NCBI GenBank assembly: GCA_963973795.1
Contig: CAXBAF010000004.1
Span: forward strand, 62,001-126,000
Length of the DNA: 64,000 nt
Source of the DNA: UBA1926 sp002337215
GTDB taxonomy: Bacteria > Planctomycetota > Phycisphaerae > Phycisphaerales > UBA1924
Reading direction: 5' to 3'
Position 1 is the first letter of the stretch; every line of letters starts with the position of its first letter. A model generated the notes under the pieces. That model did not search any database. It was not told the DNA's origin and saw only the letters and a program-made list of their open reading frames with translations. A program made the position numbers and the translations under genes. Positions 42,977-51,254 of this stretch are shown one piece after another.

Positions 42977-44368
42977 TCACTTCGCCGGCTGCACGACACC
43001 CCGGCACTCGCCGAACCCGATCCGGCGGAAGCCCTCGCGCTCGCAGTAGCCCTTGACGATCACCTCGTCCCCGTCGGCGAGGAACTTGCGCTGCTCGCTG
43101 CCCGGCAGGTCGATCGGCGTGCGGTCGGCCCCCGTCGCCTTGACGGGCGGGTTGGCGAACGGGTCCCCGTCCCAGGTGAGTTCGAGCAGGCAGCCGCGCG
43201 CATCGCGGCTCGGGCCCGACACCGTCCCCGATCCCAGCAGATCGCCGGGCTGCATGTTGCACCCGTTCGATGCGTGATGCGTGAGCATCTGGGCGACGGT
43301 CCAGTACATGTCCTTGAAGGTGCCCTTGCTCAGGCGGTGGGGGGGCAGGCCCTTGTCCTTCATCTGCTGGGTCTGGATGAAGACCTCAAGCGTGATGTCG
43401 AGCGCCCCGGCCGACCGGTCGTAGTCGCTGTCGAGGTGGGGCAGCGGCGCGGGGTCGCCCTCGGGCCGTGCGTAGCGCGGGCTGCGGAAGGGCGCGAGCG
43501 CCTCCATGGTCACGAGGTACGGAGAGACCGTCGTCGCGAATGACTTGGCGAGGAACGGACCGAGCGGGACGTACTCCCACTTCTGCATGTCCCGGGCCGA
43601 CCAATCGTTGAGCAGGCAGAGCCCGAGGATGTGGTCCTCCGCGTCGGCTATCGGGATCGAATCGCCCAACTCGTTCCCACGCGCGACGACGACGCCCATC
43701 TCGAGCTCATAGTCGAGCAGTTTGCACGGACCGAACCCGGGCGCCCCGCCCTCTTCTGCGGGCGCGGTCTGACCCTTGGGGCGGACGATCGGCGTGCCTG
43801 ATGGCACGACCGAGGACGCCCGGCCGTGGTAGCCCACGGGGATCCACTTGTAGTTGGGCAGCAGCGGGTTGTCGGGTCGGAACATGGACCCGACGTTGGT
43901 GGCGTGGTGGACGGAGGCGTAGAAGTCGGTGTAGTCGGTCGGGAAGGTCGCGGGGTAGAGATCCCAGTCCTCGCTGCTATGCGTCACCGCGGCCTGCATC
44001 TCGGACGATGCCGCGAGCGGAGAGTCGCTGCGCAGCAGCCCGCTGAGCCACGCGCGGAACTGGCCGCGGATCTCCGGGAAGCGTTCCCAGAGCGATTCGT
44101 CCGCGGGGTCTTCGGCCCAGGTCTCGAGATACGCCGTGAGTTCGGCGTCCTGAGGCCTGAGGCTCTCGATGGTCCAGCAGCCGATCGGGTCGAGCAGCAT
44201 GTCGCCGATCGCGACGGCGAGCATCGCCTCGTCGGAATTCTCGTCGGACGCCCCGACAGCGAGGACAAGCGGCAGATTCTGAATCGGGAAATCAGTGGCC
44301 GGGTCGTTGGCGCTCTCGACCCAGGACTCGAGGCTCGGGTCGTGCGTCTCGTCGATCTCGTAGGGCAT
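42977..44368 (-). CDS. fahA: Fumarylacetoacetase
   Basis: 463 residues, slightly longer than usual (about 420). It hydrolyses 4-fumarylacetoacetate to fumarate and acetoacetate, the last step of tyrosine breakdown. The N-terminal domain (FPIQNLPLV) and the catalytic domain are typical: TDFYASVHHATNVGSMFR, GYHGRASSVV, LDYELEMGVVV, LLNDWSARDMQKWEYVPLGPF (read as NDWSARDMQKWEY), GDLLGSGTVSGP, and ADGDEVIVKGYC near the end. Metal ligands Asp and Glu lie in these boxes. No other tyrosine catabolic gene is adjacent. Confidence 0.95.
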   Translation of the reverse strand: MPYEIDETHDPSLESWVESANDPATDFPIQNLPLVLAVGASDENSDEAMLAVAIGDMLLDPIGCWTIESLRPQDAELTAYLETWAEDPADESLWERFPEIRGQFRAWLSGLLRSDSPLAASSEMQAAVTHSSEDWDLYPATFPTDYTDFYASVHHATNVGSMFRPDNPLLPNYKWIPVGYHGRASSVVPSGTPIVRPKGQTAPAEEGGAPGFGPCKLLDYELEMGVVVARGNELGDSIPIADAEDHILGLCLLNDWSARDMQKWEYVPLGPFLAKSFATTVSPYLVTMEALAPFRSPRYARPEGDPAPLPHLDSDYDRSAGALDITLEVFIQTQQMKDKGLPPHRLSKGTFKDMYWTVAQMLTHHASNGCNMQPGDLLGSGTVSGPSRDARGCLLELTWDGDPFANPPVKATGADRTPIDLPGSEQRKFLADGDEVIVKGYCEREGFRRIGFGECRGVVQPAK

Positions 44369-44471
44369 AGGTCGTCCTTCTTGTGTGTACCAAGGGGGAC
44401 GATCAGTCTACGACCTCCGCCACCGGGCAGCCACGCGCCGGCAAAGGCCTCGGCGAGGCCCCCAACGCTGG

Positions 44472-45839
44472 CTACAGCGACGCCCCAGGCGGATCCGGCT
44501 CGTCGGTGATGAGTTCGTCCAGCGGGCCCGATTCGAGCGTCCGCTCTGCCGGCGGTGTCGGCTTGCGCACCAGCGCCGCCGCGACGCCCAGCGGCACCGC
44601 GAGACACGCGAACACGAGCATCACGGGCCCGAAGTCTTCGCCCGCGAGCCCGTACCCCAACGCGAACAGCCAGGGCCCGCCCCCGGTGCCCATGACCACC
44701 GCAGTCGAGATAAACCCGCGGATCGCGCCGTGATGGGTGCGCCCGAAGTAGCGCGCGATCGTCGGGTTCGCGACGCCCACGACCGTCGCCTGGCTCACGC
44801 CGTAGACGCCCATGCCGACCGCCATCAGCGGAAGGACGGTGTCCGTCTCGACGAGCCCGCGGGCCGCGGCGAGGCAGGTGAGAATCGCGATCGACTGGAA
44901 GAGAAGCGCGATCGGGAGGATCCGCGCGGGGTGGAACCGGTCGGTGAGCCACCCCACGACGAGCATCGCCCCGCCGAAGCAGATGGGCCAGGGCTGGATC
45001 GCGAACGCGGCCTGTTTCTCCGTGCCCTCGAGCCCCGCCTGCTGGAGCATCGTCTGCATGTGGAACAGCATCGCGGTGCCGACGAGCCCGCTCATCAGCA
45101 TGTTGATCGCGAGGATCCAGAACGCCCGCGTGCTCGCGACCTGCAAGACGGTGAACGCCGGGTCGCCGGGCGGGGGCGCCCCGCCGTGCATGACATCGTG
45201 CAACTTGTGCTCGACCGGATCGCCGTCGAGGTGCTGGCCGATATCCTCGGGCCTGTTCTTGAAGACGAATGCCAGTGCGGGGAGTGTGAGCACGGCGACC
45301 GCCCCGGCGCACACAAGCAGGGTGAACTGCCATCCTCGGCTTTCGATAAGCGCCGCGGTGGGGATGGGGGCAATCGCCGACGCGGCGGCGAACCCCGCGA
45401 CCGCGAGCATCGAGTGCGCGAACCCGAGCCTCCGCTCGAACCACATCGAGATGGTGTGCCCGCAGAGCATGCCCAGCGAGCCCTGGCCCAGGAACCGCAC
45501 CAGGAAGAAGCAGCCGCCCAGCGTCACGACACCCGTCGCCTCGCGGAGCAGCAGCAGGGAGGCGATGAACCCGACCACCACGCCGGTCACCGTTCGCCGC
45601 AGGCCGATGATGTCCGCGACGCGGCCAACAACCGGGAGCGGGAACGAGGCGAGGATCGTCCCGATGGTGTACGCGGCGCTGACCTGCTGGATCGACAGCC
45701 CGAGCGATTCACGGATCGACGCGTTGAAGAGCGCCATGAGCACCGTCTGGCCCGGCATCGTCGCGGCCGCCATGAGGATCGCGACGACGAGCATCGTCCA
45801 CCCGTAGAAGGTCCGTGATGTGCCGGCATGGGCATTCAT
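44472..45839 (-). CDS. MFS transporter
   Basis: 455 residues from the ATG at 45839 with 12 predicted membrane segments. It starts with YGWTMLVVAILMAAA and has the MFS loop motif GRVADIIGLRRTV. The second half repeats the fold (VGWLTDRFHPARILP). It resembles the monocarboxylate/oxalate-formate-antiporter-like branch, but the substrate is not assigned. It starts five bases after TACCCT and is divergent from the ArsR-type gene, whose product may regulate it. The long open frame upstream to 46619 is antisense to other genes. Confidence 0.88.
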   Translation of the reverse strand: MNAHAGTSRTFYGWTMLVVAILMAAATMPGQTVLMALFNASIRESLGLSIQQVSAAYTIGTILASFPLPVVGRVADIIGLRRTVTGVVVGFIASLLLLREATGVVTLGGCFFLVRFLGQGSLGMLCGHTISMWFERRLGFAHSMLAVAGFAAASAIAPIPTAALIESRGWQFTLLVCAGAVAVLTLPALAFVFKNRPEDIGQHLDGDPVEHKLHDVMHGGAPPPGDPAFTVLQVASTRAFWILAINMLMSGLVGTAMLFHMQTMLQQAGLEGTEKQAAFAIQPWPICFGGAMLVVGWLTDRFHPARILPIALLFQSIAILTCLAAARGLVETDTVLPLMAVGMGVYGVSQATVVGVANPTIARYFGRTHHGAIRGFISTAVVMGTGGGPWLFALGYGLAGEDFGPVMLVFACLAVPLGVAAALVRKPTPPAERTLESGPLDELITDEPDPPGASL

Positions 45840-45844
45840 CGCGG

Positions 45845-45850
45845 AGGGTA
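45845..45850 (-). promoter_or_regulatory. Candidate -10 element (TACCCT) of the MFS gene, leaderless arrangement
   Basis: TACCCT on the minus strand ends five bases before the ATG at 45839. Confidence 0.4.
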
Positions 45851-45922
45851 GGGAGGGGCGTGACTCGCGGGTGCTCGAAGCCTGCGATGTGGACCGTCGG
45901 AAAAATTCTTCAGAACCAGTTC

Positions 45923-45959
45923 TTGACAGACGCTGAAATAAAAGTAACCTACTGGTTAC
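45923..45959 (+). promoter_or_regulatory. Promoter and operator of the ArsR/SRPBCC operon
   Basis: TTGACA (45923-45928), 16 bases, TAACCT (45945-45950). The perfect palindrome GTAACC-TACT-GGTTAC (45944-45959) covers the -10 box and ends directly at the ATG (45960). A dimeric ArsR protein bound there would block polymerase, so autorepression is likely. Confidence 0.65.
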
Positions 45960-46343
45960 ATGAATGAGCCATCGATGGATGCCGTGTTCCAGGCCCTCGC
46001 CCACCAGGCGAGACGCGGCATCCTCGACATTGTGAAGGACGACCCCGGCTGCACGGTGGGGGATGTGTGTGCACACTTCACGATGAGCCGGATCGGCGTC
46101 ATCAAGCACATCCGTGTGCTGGAGGACGCGGGATTGCTCCTGAGCGAGAAGCAGGGCCGGGAGCGGCGTTTGCAATTCAACGTCGCTCCGATCCAGATCA
46201 TCCACGATCGGTGGTCGGACGAGTACAGCGGGTTCTGGGCGGGCGCGCTCGCCGACCTCAAGTACCGCGTCGAGATGCAGGAGCGGAAGAAGAAGCGTGT
46301 CCGCGCGTCGCGGAATGCAGGGAAGACCGGGAAGAATGCATGA
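45960..46343 (+). CDS. ArsR-family transcriptional repressor
   Basis: 127 residues. A winged helix-turn-helix domain (FQALAHQARRGILDIVK, CTVGDVCAHFTMSRIGVIKHIRVLEDAGLL) is followed by GRERRLQFNV, the usual wing, and a basic C-terminal tail. No metal-binding Cys pair is seen. It belongs to the ArsR group commonly paired with SRPBCC/AHSA1 proteins, which is what follows at 46357. The start sits right after a promoter with a palindrome, so the mRNA is nearly leaderless and probably autoregulated. Confidence 0.92.
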   Translation: MNEPSMDAVFQALAHQARRGILDIVKDDPGCTVGDVCAHFTMSRIGVIKHIRVLEDAGLLLSEKQGRERRLQFNVAPIQIIHDRWSDEYSGFWAGALADLKYRVEMQERKKKRVRASRNAGKTGKNA

Positions 46344-46356
46344 AAGGGATAACACA

Positions 46357-46920
46357 ATGAGCGTCGAGAAACAGGTATCAGACGGCCGGGCGGTCTTCAA
46401 GATCCACATCGAGGCGCCAAGGGAGACGGTCTTCGCCGAGATGACCAAGTCGGGCGAGCCGCAGGCCGCGATCTTCCACAACGTGATGCACACCGCGGGC
46501 GGCGTCGCGCCCGGTTCCACGATCCAGATGCGGAGCAAGAACGGCAAGTACGTCGGCATGGTCGGCGAGATCCTCGAGGTCGACCCGCCCCGGCTCTTCA
46601 AGCACACGCTCAGATTCACGCATATCGACGAGCCCGAGACGATCGTGACCTACGAACTCTCGGAGAAGGACGGCGGCACCGACTTCACGCTGACCGTGGA
46701 CAAACTCGTCGCCACCAACAAGACCGGCAAGAGCATGCTCCAGGGCGGGGGCATGATCTGCTCGGTGCTCAAGTCGGTCGTCGAGAACGGCAAGGCCCCG
46801 CTGATGAACCGTGTGCTCTTCGGAACTCTCGGTGCGCTGGCACCGATGATGACGCCCGCGAAATGCAAGGCCGAGAACTGGCCGCTCGAATACCGTGCAA
46901 CGGCAGGGGGGGCGTCATGA
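46357..46920 (+). CDS. SRPBCC (AHSA1-like) domain protein
   Basis: 187 residues from the ATG at 46357. The START/Bet v1-like fold begins FKIHIEAPRETVFAEMT and continues with GSTIQMRSKNGKYVGMVGEILEVDPPRLFKHTLRF, read in parts as GMVGEILEVDPPR, and the late helix around MICSVLKSVVENG. Such proteins bind hydrophobic ligands; the ligand is unknown. It is 13 bases downstream of the ArsR gene and coupled by an ATGA overlap to the membrane protein after it. Confidence 0.9.
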   Translation: MSVEKQVSDGRAVFKIHIEAPRETVFAEMTKSGEPQAAIFHNVMHTAGGVAPGSTIQMRSKNGKYVGMVGEILEVDPPRLFKHTLRFTHIDEPETIVTYELSEKDGGTDFTLTVDKLVATNKTGKSMLQGGGMICSVLKSVVENGKAPLMNRVLFGTLGALAPMMTPAKCKAENWPLEYRATAGGAS

Positions 46921-47315
46921 CGCGCATCGTGCTCGCGATCATCGCCGGCTACGCCGCGTGGACCGTCCTCTGGCTCGCCGGCGGACTGTCGCTGATGGCG
47001 GTGTTCACGATCGATCCCACGGCTGAGAGAATCGACAACACGATCTACCTGGGCCTCGCGCTCGGCCTGAGCGTCGCCTGCTCGCTGGTCGGCGGGTTTA
47101 CCTGCGGCGCGATCGCACGCTGCAAGACTTCCGCCGGTTGGATCCTCGGGACGCTCCTGTTGCTCACCGGCGTCGTGGTCCAGGGTTCGGCCTGGTCATC
47201 CATGCCGCTCTGGTACCACCTGCCGTTCCTCGTGCTGCTCGAGCCGATGGCCATGGTCGGATTCTGGTTCGCCTGCCGAAAGCTCCGGCGAGACGCCAAT
47301 GAGCATCAGAGGTGA
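46917..47315 (+). CDS. Small four-helix membrane protein
   Basis: 132 residues from the ATG at 46917, which overlaps the SRPBCC stop (ATGA). Four hydrophobic segments are visible: about 3-25, 40-62, 75-95 and 98-118. No family was recognised. Its place in the ArsR-SRPBCC operon suggests a function linked to the SRPBCC protein. Its 3' end overlaps the convergent gene at 47306 by ten bases. Confidence 0.78.
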   Translation: MTRIVLAIIAGYAAWTVLWLAGGLSLMAVFTIDPTAERIDNTIYLGLALGLSVACSLVGGFTCGAIARCKTSAGWILGTLLLLTGVVVQGSAWSSMPLWYHLPFLVLLEPMAMVGFWFACRKLRRDANEHQR

Positions 47316-48244
47316 CCCAGCGCCCTCAGGTCTTCCAGCGGCTCGGTGAACGAGCACGATCCGTACCCCAGGCAGAACGACTCCCGGCACCGGGCGAACT
47401 GGGTCCGGTCGATCGACCAGTCTCGCCAGCCCGCGAGATCCTCTTCCAGCCGGAACACGCCGGGATCGGTCTCTTCAAGAATCTCGGAGATCCGCTCGGC
47501 CGTCAGCCGTTTCACGCGCGCGATCGACGCACCGATGAAAACGTTCAGATACCCGTGCATGACCGCGCGCGGCGGGCTCTTGTCATACGTCAAGTCCTGC
47601 TCGCCCCGCACCGGGTGGTGCAGCCCCGCGGTCGCCTTGAACGGCACGTCGGACGCGCCGCACGCGTGGATGAACGCCGCGAGGCGATCCGAGGGGGGGA
47701 TCATGCCCGCCTCGACACCGCCGCAGCGGACCTTCGCTCCGATCCCAGGGTTGCCCGCGAGCGCTGCGATCATCCCCCGGAAATCAACGTCGAGCGGGAT
47801 CTCGATGAACGCCGGGAGATCCTCGGGGATCGCCTCGATCGCCGCGTCGATCTGCTGAGAATCCGTGCCCCGGATCTCGAGTGCCCGGACCTTCGCGAGG
47901 CCCTGCTCCTCGGTCTCGTGCCGCGCGTTGAACGCGTCGATCGCGTCGAGGGTTTCTTCAAGCGGCAGATCACCCACCACCGAGATCGACCAGGGGTCGG
48001 TCTGCAGCGCCATCTCGCGGTACCCGCTGGTCGCATACGTCCCAGGCATCAGCACGCGCCCCTGCTCGCTCAGTTCCTCGAGACGGCTCGCGAGGCAGAT
48101 GAACTTGCTCAGCGCGAACGCGTCGGTGCCGCCGAGATCGCGTGCGAAGTTCGTCACCGCGTCGTTCATCCCGAGCTTCGCGGGCGGAAAGAGCCCGGCG
48201 TAGTCGATGAGGCCGGTCATCAGCGTCTGCACGGTGCCGATCAT
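47306..48244 (-). CDS. Conserved protein of unknown function
   Basis: 312 residues. No named family could be assigned, but the protein looks real and conserved: DYAGLFPPAKLGM near the N-terminus, FIEIPLDVDFRG, KVRCGGVEAGMIPPSD, FKATAGLHHPVRG, MHGYLNVFIGASIA and a C-terminal CLGYGSCSFTEPLEDLRALG are motif-like and resemble sequences I have seen in hypothetical proteins of several phyla. The alternation of strands and helices suggests a TIM-barrel-like enzyme. AAGGA lies five bases before the ATG. It is not in an obvious operon. Confidence 0.8.
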   Translation of the reverse strand: MIGTVQTLMTGLIDYAGLFPPAKLGMNDAVTNFARDLGGTDAFALSKFICLASRLEELSEQGRVLMPGTYATSGYREMALQTDPWSISVVGDLPLEETLDAIDAFNARHETEEQGLAKVRALEIRGTDSQQIDAAIEAIPEDLPAFIEIPLDVDFRGMIAALAGNPGIGAKVRCGGVEAGMIPPSDRLAAFIHACGASDVPFKATAGLHHPVRGEQDLTYDKSPPRAVMHGYLNVFIGASIARVKRLTAERISEILEETDPGVFRLEEDLAGWRDWSIDRTQFARCRESFCLGYGSCSFTEPLEDLRALGHL

Positions 48245-48336
48245 GTCAGTCCTTGTCTTCTCCGCGTTCGCCGCGAGAACCAGAGTCGTTGTTTCGGGTC
48301 GCCAGCATCAGTCCATCAAGATCAGGAGGTCAAAGC

Positions 48337-49917
48337 CTACTTCGCGAGCTTCGCGATCAAACGCCAGCAATCGTGCCGGCTCAGTGTCCGCCCCGTCTGC
48401 TCACAAAACCGCTCGAGAATGCTATCGAACGCGTCGGTGTAGGGCAGGCGGTCGCGCTGCCCAAGCGAGCCGAGTTCCGCTTCGATCATCCGCGCCAGAA
48501 CCTGCTCTTCGTCGGGCTCGATCTTCGGAGGAGACCCCGCCGCCCGCCCGAGCCGTGGGAGTTTCCCCGCCTTGCGCATGTTGTGGAGTTTGTGGAACAG
48601 CCCGCGGCGATCCGTGTTCGTCGCCTTCGCAAGCGACGACCAGATCTGCTCAAAATCATCGGTATAGGGCAGATCATCGAGCGTGCGGCCGACCTGCGAG
48701 TACCGCGTCGCGATTGCGATCTCGAGCGCATCGGGAGATTCGGCGTCGTCGCCGAACAGCGAACCCGGCGAGCCGCTCGCACTTGGTTCAGTCTCGTCCG
48801 GCTCCACATGCAGCCGGTCGCTCCACCCGAGCATCGCCTTGGCCGGGTCCTTTGCCGGGTCGAGAAAATCAGTCATGCACCGCTCAAACTCGAGGTGCCT
48901 TTTCGCGTTTGCGATCCCGGTCTCGGCGTGTCCGTGCGGAACGACAAACCGCCACTTCATCCCCGGGTCCACCCGCATCGCGTTGAAGACCGCTGCCGCT
49001 GAGGGCGCGGGCACGATCTCGTCCCGCGTCGCGAGTTTGCACAGCACGGGGCAGCGGACCCTCGCCCCGTGCACCACGCTGTCGAACAGCCGGAGCCGAA
49101 GCCGGATCAGATCGGCGAGGTCCGCCCGCCGCTCGAGCAGCCGCGCAACCTCCGCGCCGCTCCCCCCGCGGATCGGGTGCTCGTGCCGCCAGGGCCAATC
49201 CCCCATCGTCGGCAGCGCGAGCGCGAGCCGACCGACGCGGACGTGCTCGTGCCCTCGTCCTTCCAGTTTCGCCGCCGCAGGGAGCGCGAGCCCACCCCCG
49301 AAGCTCTCGCCGTGCAGGAAGATCTCCGATGTGCTGACCACGCGATCCGCGAGCCACCACCGCAGCGCCCGGCACGCCTGGAACACATCCGCCACAGCTC
49401 CGGCGTAGGACCACCGCATCGTCCCGTCCGATGACGGATCGGGGTCGTCGAGCCCCCGCGTGATCCAGCCCAGCCCAGGCTCGGTCTGCGTCTGCAGATC
49501 CCCCGTATCGAGCCTGCTCCCGGCGTAGCCGCGGACACGGATGTTCAGGACCGCCAGTCCCCGCGCCGCGATCGGCTCGAAGGCTGAATCCCGATCCGCG
49601 ATCGGTGTACTCACTGCGTAGCCGTGCGTGCTGACGACGCCGCCCCGGATGGCGATTCCCTTGGGCGGGAGCACGAGCCGTGCACCGATCCGCACGCCGC
49701 CGAGGCTCGCGACGGCGTGGGTGCACGTCTCGTCGCTCGGATCGACCGCGTTGACCCCGGTGCCCGATTGGGTGCGCTCAACGAGCGTCGGGACCGCGTC
49801 GTCGATCGCGCCGAGCCAGTGCGACCAGAACACCGAGTGCTCGCGCGCCGGCGTCGGGTCCGCGACCCGCGCCAGCGTCCGCACCGCGGTCATCCCAAAG
49901 TCGTCAGGCAGCGTCAT
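48337..49917 (-). CDS. Alpha/beta hydrolase (acetyl xylan esterase-like) with duplicated C-terminal motif
   Basis: 526 residues from the ATG at 49917. Residues 1 to about 340 form an alpha/beta hydrolase of the acetyl xylan esterase/AXE1 type: VVSTHGYAVSTP, RVRGYAGSR, Ser in LHGESFGGGLAL, Asp in ATRDEIVPAP and His in VPHGHAE. After a Glu/Asp/Ser linker, the C-terminal about 130 residues hold two copies of a motif, DLPYTDDFEQIWSSL and RLPYTDAFDSILERF, each followed by a short basic helix. No signal peptide was found. The role of the tail is unknown; helical DNA- or protein-binding is possible. Confidence 0.83.
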   Translation of the reverse strand: MTLPDDFGMTAVRTLARVADPTPAREHSVFWSHWLGAIDDAVPTLVERTQSGTGVNAVDPSDETCTHAVASLGGVRIGARLVLPPKGIAIRGGVVSTHGYAVSTPIADRDSAFEPIAARGLAVLNIRVRGYAGSRLDTGDLQTQTEPGLGWITRGLDDPDPSSDGTMRWSYAGAVADVFQACRALRWWLADRVVSTSEIFLHGESFGGGLALPAAAKLEGRGHEHVRVGRLALALPTMGDWPWRHEHPIRGGSGAEVARLLERRADLADLIRLRLRLFDSVVHGARVRCPVLCKLATRDEIVPAPSAAAVFNAMRVDPGMKWRFVVPHGHAETGIANAKRHLEFERCMTDFLDPAKDPAKAMLGWSDRLHVEPDETEPSASGSPGSLFGDDAESPDALEIAIATRYSQVGRTLDDLPYTDDFEQIWSSLAKATNTDRRGLFHKLHNMRKAGKLPRLGRAAGSPPKIEPDEEQVLARMIEAELGSLGQRDRLPYTDAFDSILERFCEQTGRTLSRHDCWRLIAKLAK

Positions 49918-49968
49918 CATCGACTCCCACACGCCTACGAACGCCCGTGATCGGCCCGGCGGACGGCA

Positions 49969-51195
49969 TCAGCCCCCCTCGGTGAACCGAGCCGCCGCGT
50001 CGGCGTCGAAATCGGCGATCCACACTTGGCTCGTCGGCCGCGCATCGCCCTCCGCCATCGGCCCGCGCTGGCTCGTCCAGAGCATGGACTTCCCATCCGG
50101 GCTGAACACGCTCAGCCCATCGAACCCGTCCGCACTCGTAACACGCAAAGGCTTCGCATCCGTCACGGGTTCCCCCGACGCGTCCAGCGCCGGGATCGCG
50201 AACACCTCGTAGTTCCGGTGGCTCACTTCGCTGGTCGCGTAGATCAGGAACCGCCCGGACGGATGCCAGTACGGCGCCCAGTTCACGTGCTGGTTGTCCG
50301 TGAGCGCGACCTCCCGCTTGATCCCGGTGATCCGACCGGACGTGTCGTAGTCGAGCTCGGCGATGAACAGCTGCAGCAGGTTGTCGCCCCGCCGATCGCT
50401 GCGGTAGGTGATCCACGTCCCGTCGGGGCTGAAGAAGGGCCCGCCGTCGTACCCCTCCGCCTCAACAACAATCGTGTGCAGCCCGGTCTCGGTGTCGTAG
50501 ACCCACAGGTCGGCGTCGGGCCGGCCCAGCGATTCTGACTTCGCCGTATCGACATTTGCGTAGAGCACGTGCCTGCCGTCGGGGCTCCAGCTCGCCTCCG
50601 CGTCGTACCCTTCCCGGCTGAACATGACTTTGGGTTCGCCCGCAGCGAGCCTGTCCGCTCGCTCGTCGATCCGCTGCGTCACGATCTCCATCTCGACCGG
50701 GAACGCCCACTTGTACCGACCCGTTCCGCGCTGATAGCCCGGCTGGTTGGTTGTCTCAGGCTTCACCAGCGTCGAGCCGTAGAGCACAAGGCCCTCCTCG
50801 GTCGGGTGCCACCAGCCGCACGTTGTTGCCGCGCCGGGGCCCGAGAGCAGCAGCGTCTCGCCGAGCCCGTTCACATTGACCGCGTCGTCGCGGAGCAGCG
50901 GGGCGGCGTACATGCTGTAGTCCGTCGCGGCCTCGCCTCCCGGCTCGGGGGCCTCGATCGCCTGGAAGACGATCCAGCTCGCGTCGTGATTGAAATACGC
51001 CTCGCCCGCCTTGATGTATCGCGAGCGGGGTGTCAGCTGGAGATGGTTCGAGAGAATGCCCGACTCTTCGCTCCGCCAATCGAGCGGATCGACGGGCGCC
51101 CCCGCAACGTGTGATGGCTGAGCCGAGGCTGCGCCAGTCAAAGTCAACGCGAGCGAGAAAGCGGCGATTCCGAAGGAAATTGCAGATCGTGTCAT
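49969..51195 (-). CDS. Exported TolB-like beta-propeller protein
   Basis: 408 residues from the ATG at 51195. A signal peptide ends GAASAQ. The rest is a WD40-like/PD40 propeller with repeated blades such as ASWSPDGRHVLYAN, GPFFSPDGTWITYRSDR, APYWHPSGRFLIYAT and SVFSPDGKSMLWTS. Such domains bind proteins or ligands in the periplasm. The start lies five bases after TATCGT and no Shine-Dalgarno sequence is seen. It is divergent from rluA-like gene with 59 bases between start codons. Confidence 0.88.
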   Translation of the reverse strand: MTRSAISFGIAAFSLALTLTGAASAQPSHVAGAPVDPLDWRSEESGILSNHLQLTPRSRYIKAGEAYFNHDASWIVFQAIEAPEPGGEAATDYSMYAAPLLRDDAVNVNGLGETLLLSGPGAATTCGWWHPTEEGLVLYGSTLVKPETTNQPGYQRGTGRYKWAFPVEMEIVTQRIDERADRLAAGEPKVMFSREGYDAEASWSPDGRHVLYANVDTAKSESLGRPDADLWVYDTETGLHTIVVEAEGYDGGPFFSPDGTWITYRSDRRGDNLLQLFIAELDYDTSGRITGIKREVALTDNQHVNWAPYWHPSGRFLIYATSEVSHRNYEVFAIPALDASGEPVTDAKPLRVTSADGFDGLSVFSPDGKSMLWTSQRGPMAEGDARPTSQVWIADFDADAAARFTEGG

Positions 51196-51200
51196 CGTCA

Positions 51201-51206
51201 ACGATA
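51201..51206 (-). promoter_or_regulatory. Candidate -10 element (TATCGT) of the beta-propeller gene, leaderless arrangement
   Basis: TATCGT on the minus strand ends five bases before the ATG at 51195. Confidence 0.4.
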
Positions 51207-51221
51207 GGGCGGCGTCACGTC

Positions 51222-51249
51222 TTGTACGCACGAACCACGCCCCTATCCT
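51222..51249 (+). promoter_or_regulatory. Candidate promoter of the RluA-family gene, leaderless arrangement
   Basis: TTGTAC (51222-51227), 16 bases, TATCCT (51244-51249), then five bases to the GTG at 51255. Both promoter boxes are recognisable. Confidence 0.5.
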
Positions 51250-51254
51250 GCCTC

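Noticed and set aside
44472..46619. 715-codon frame as one protein
   Set aside because: Real MFS protein starts at 45839; the upstream part is antisense to the ArsR and SRPBCC genes.
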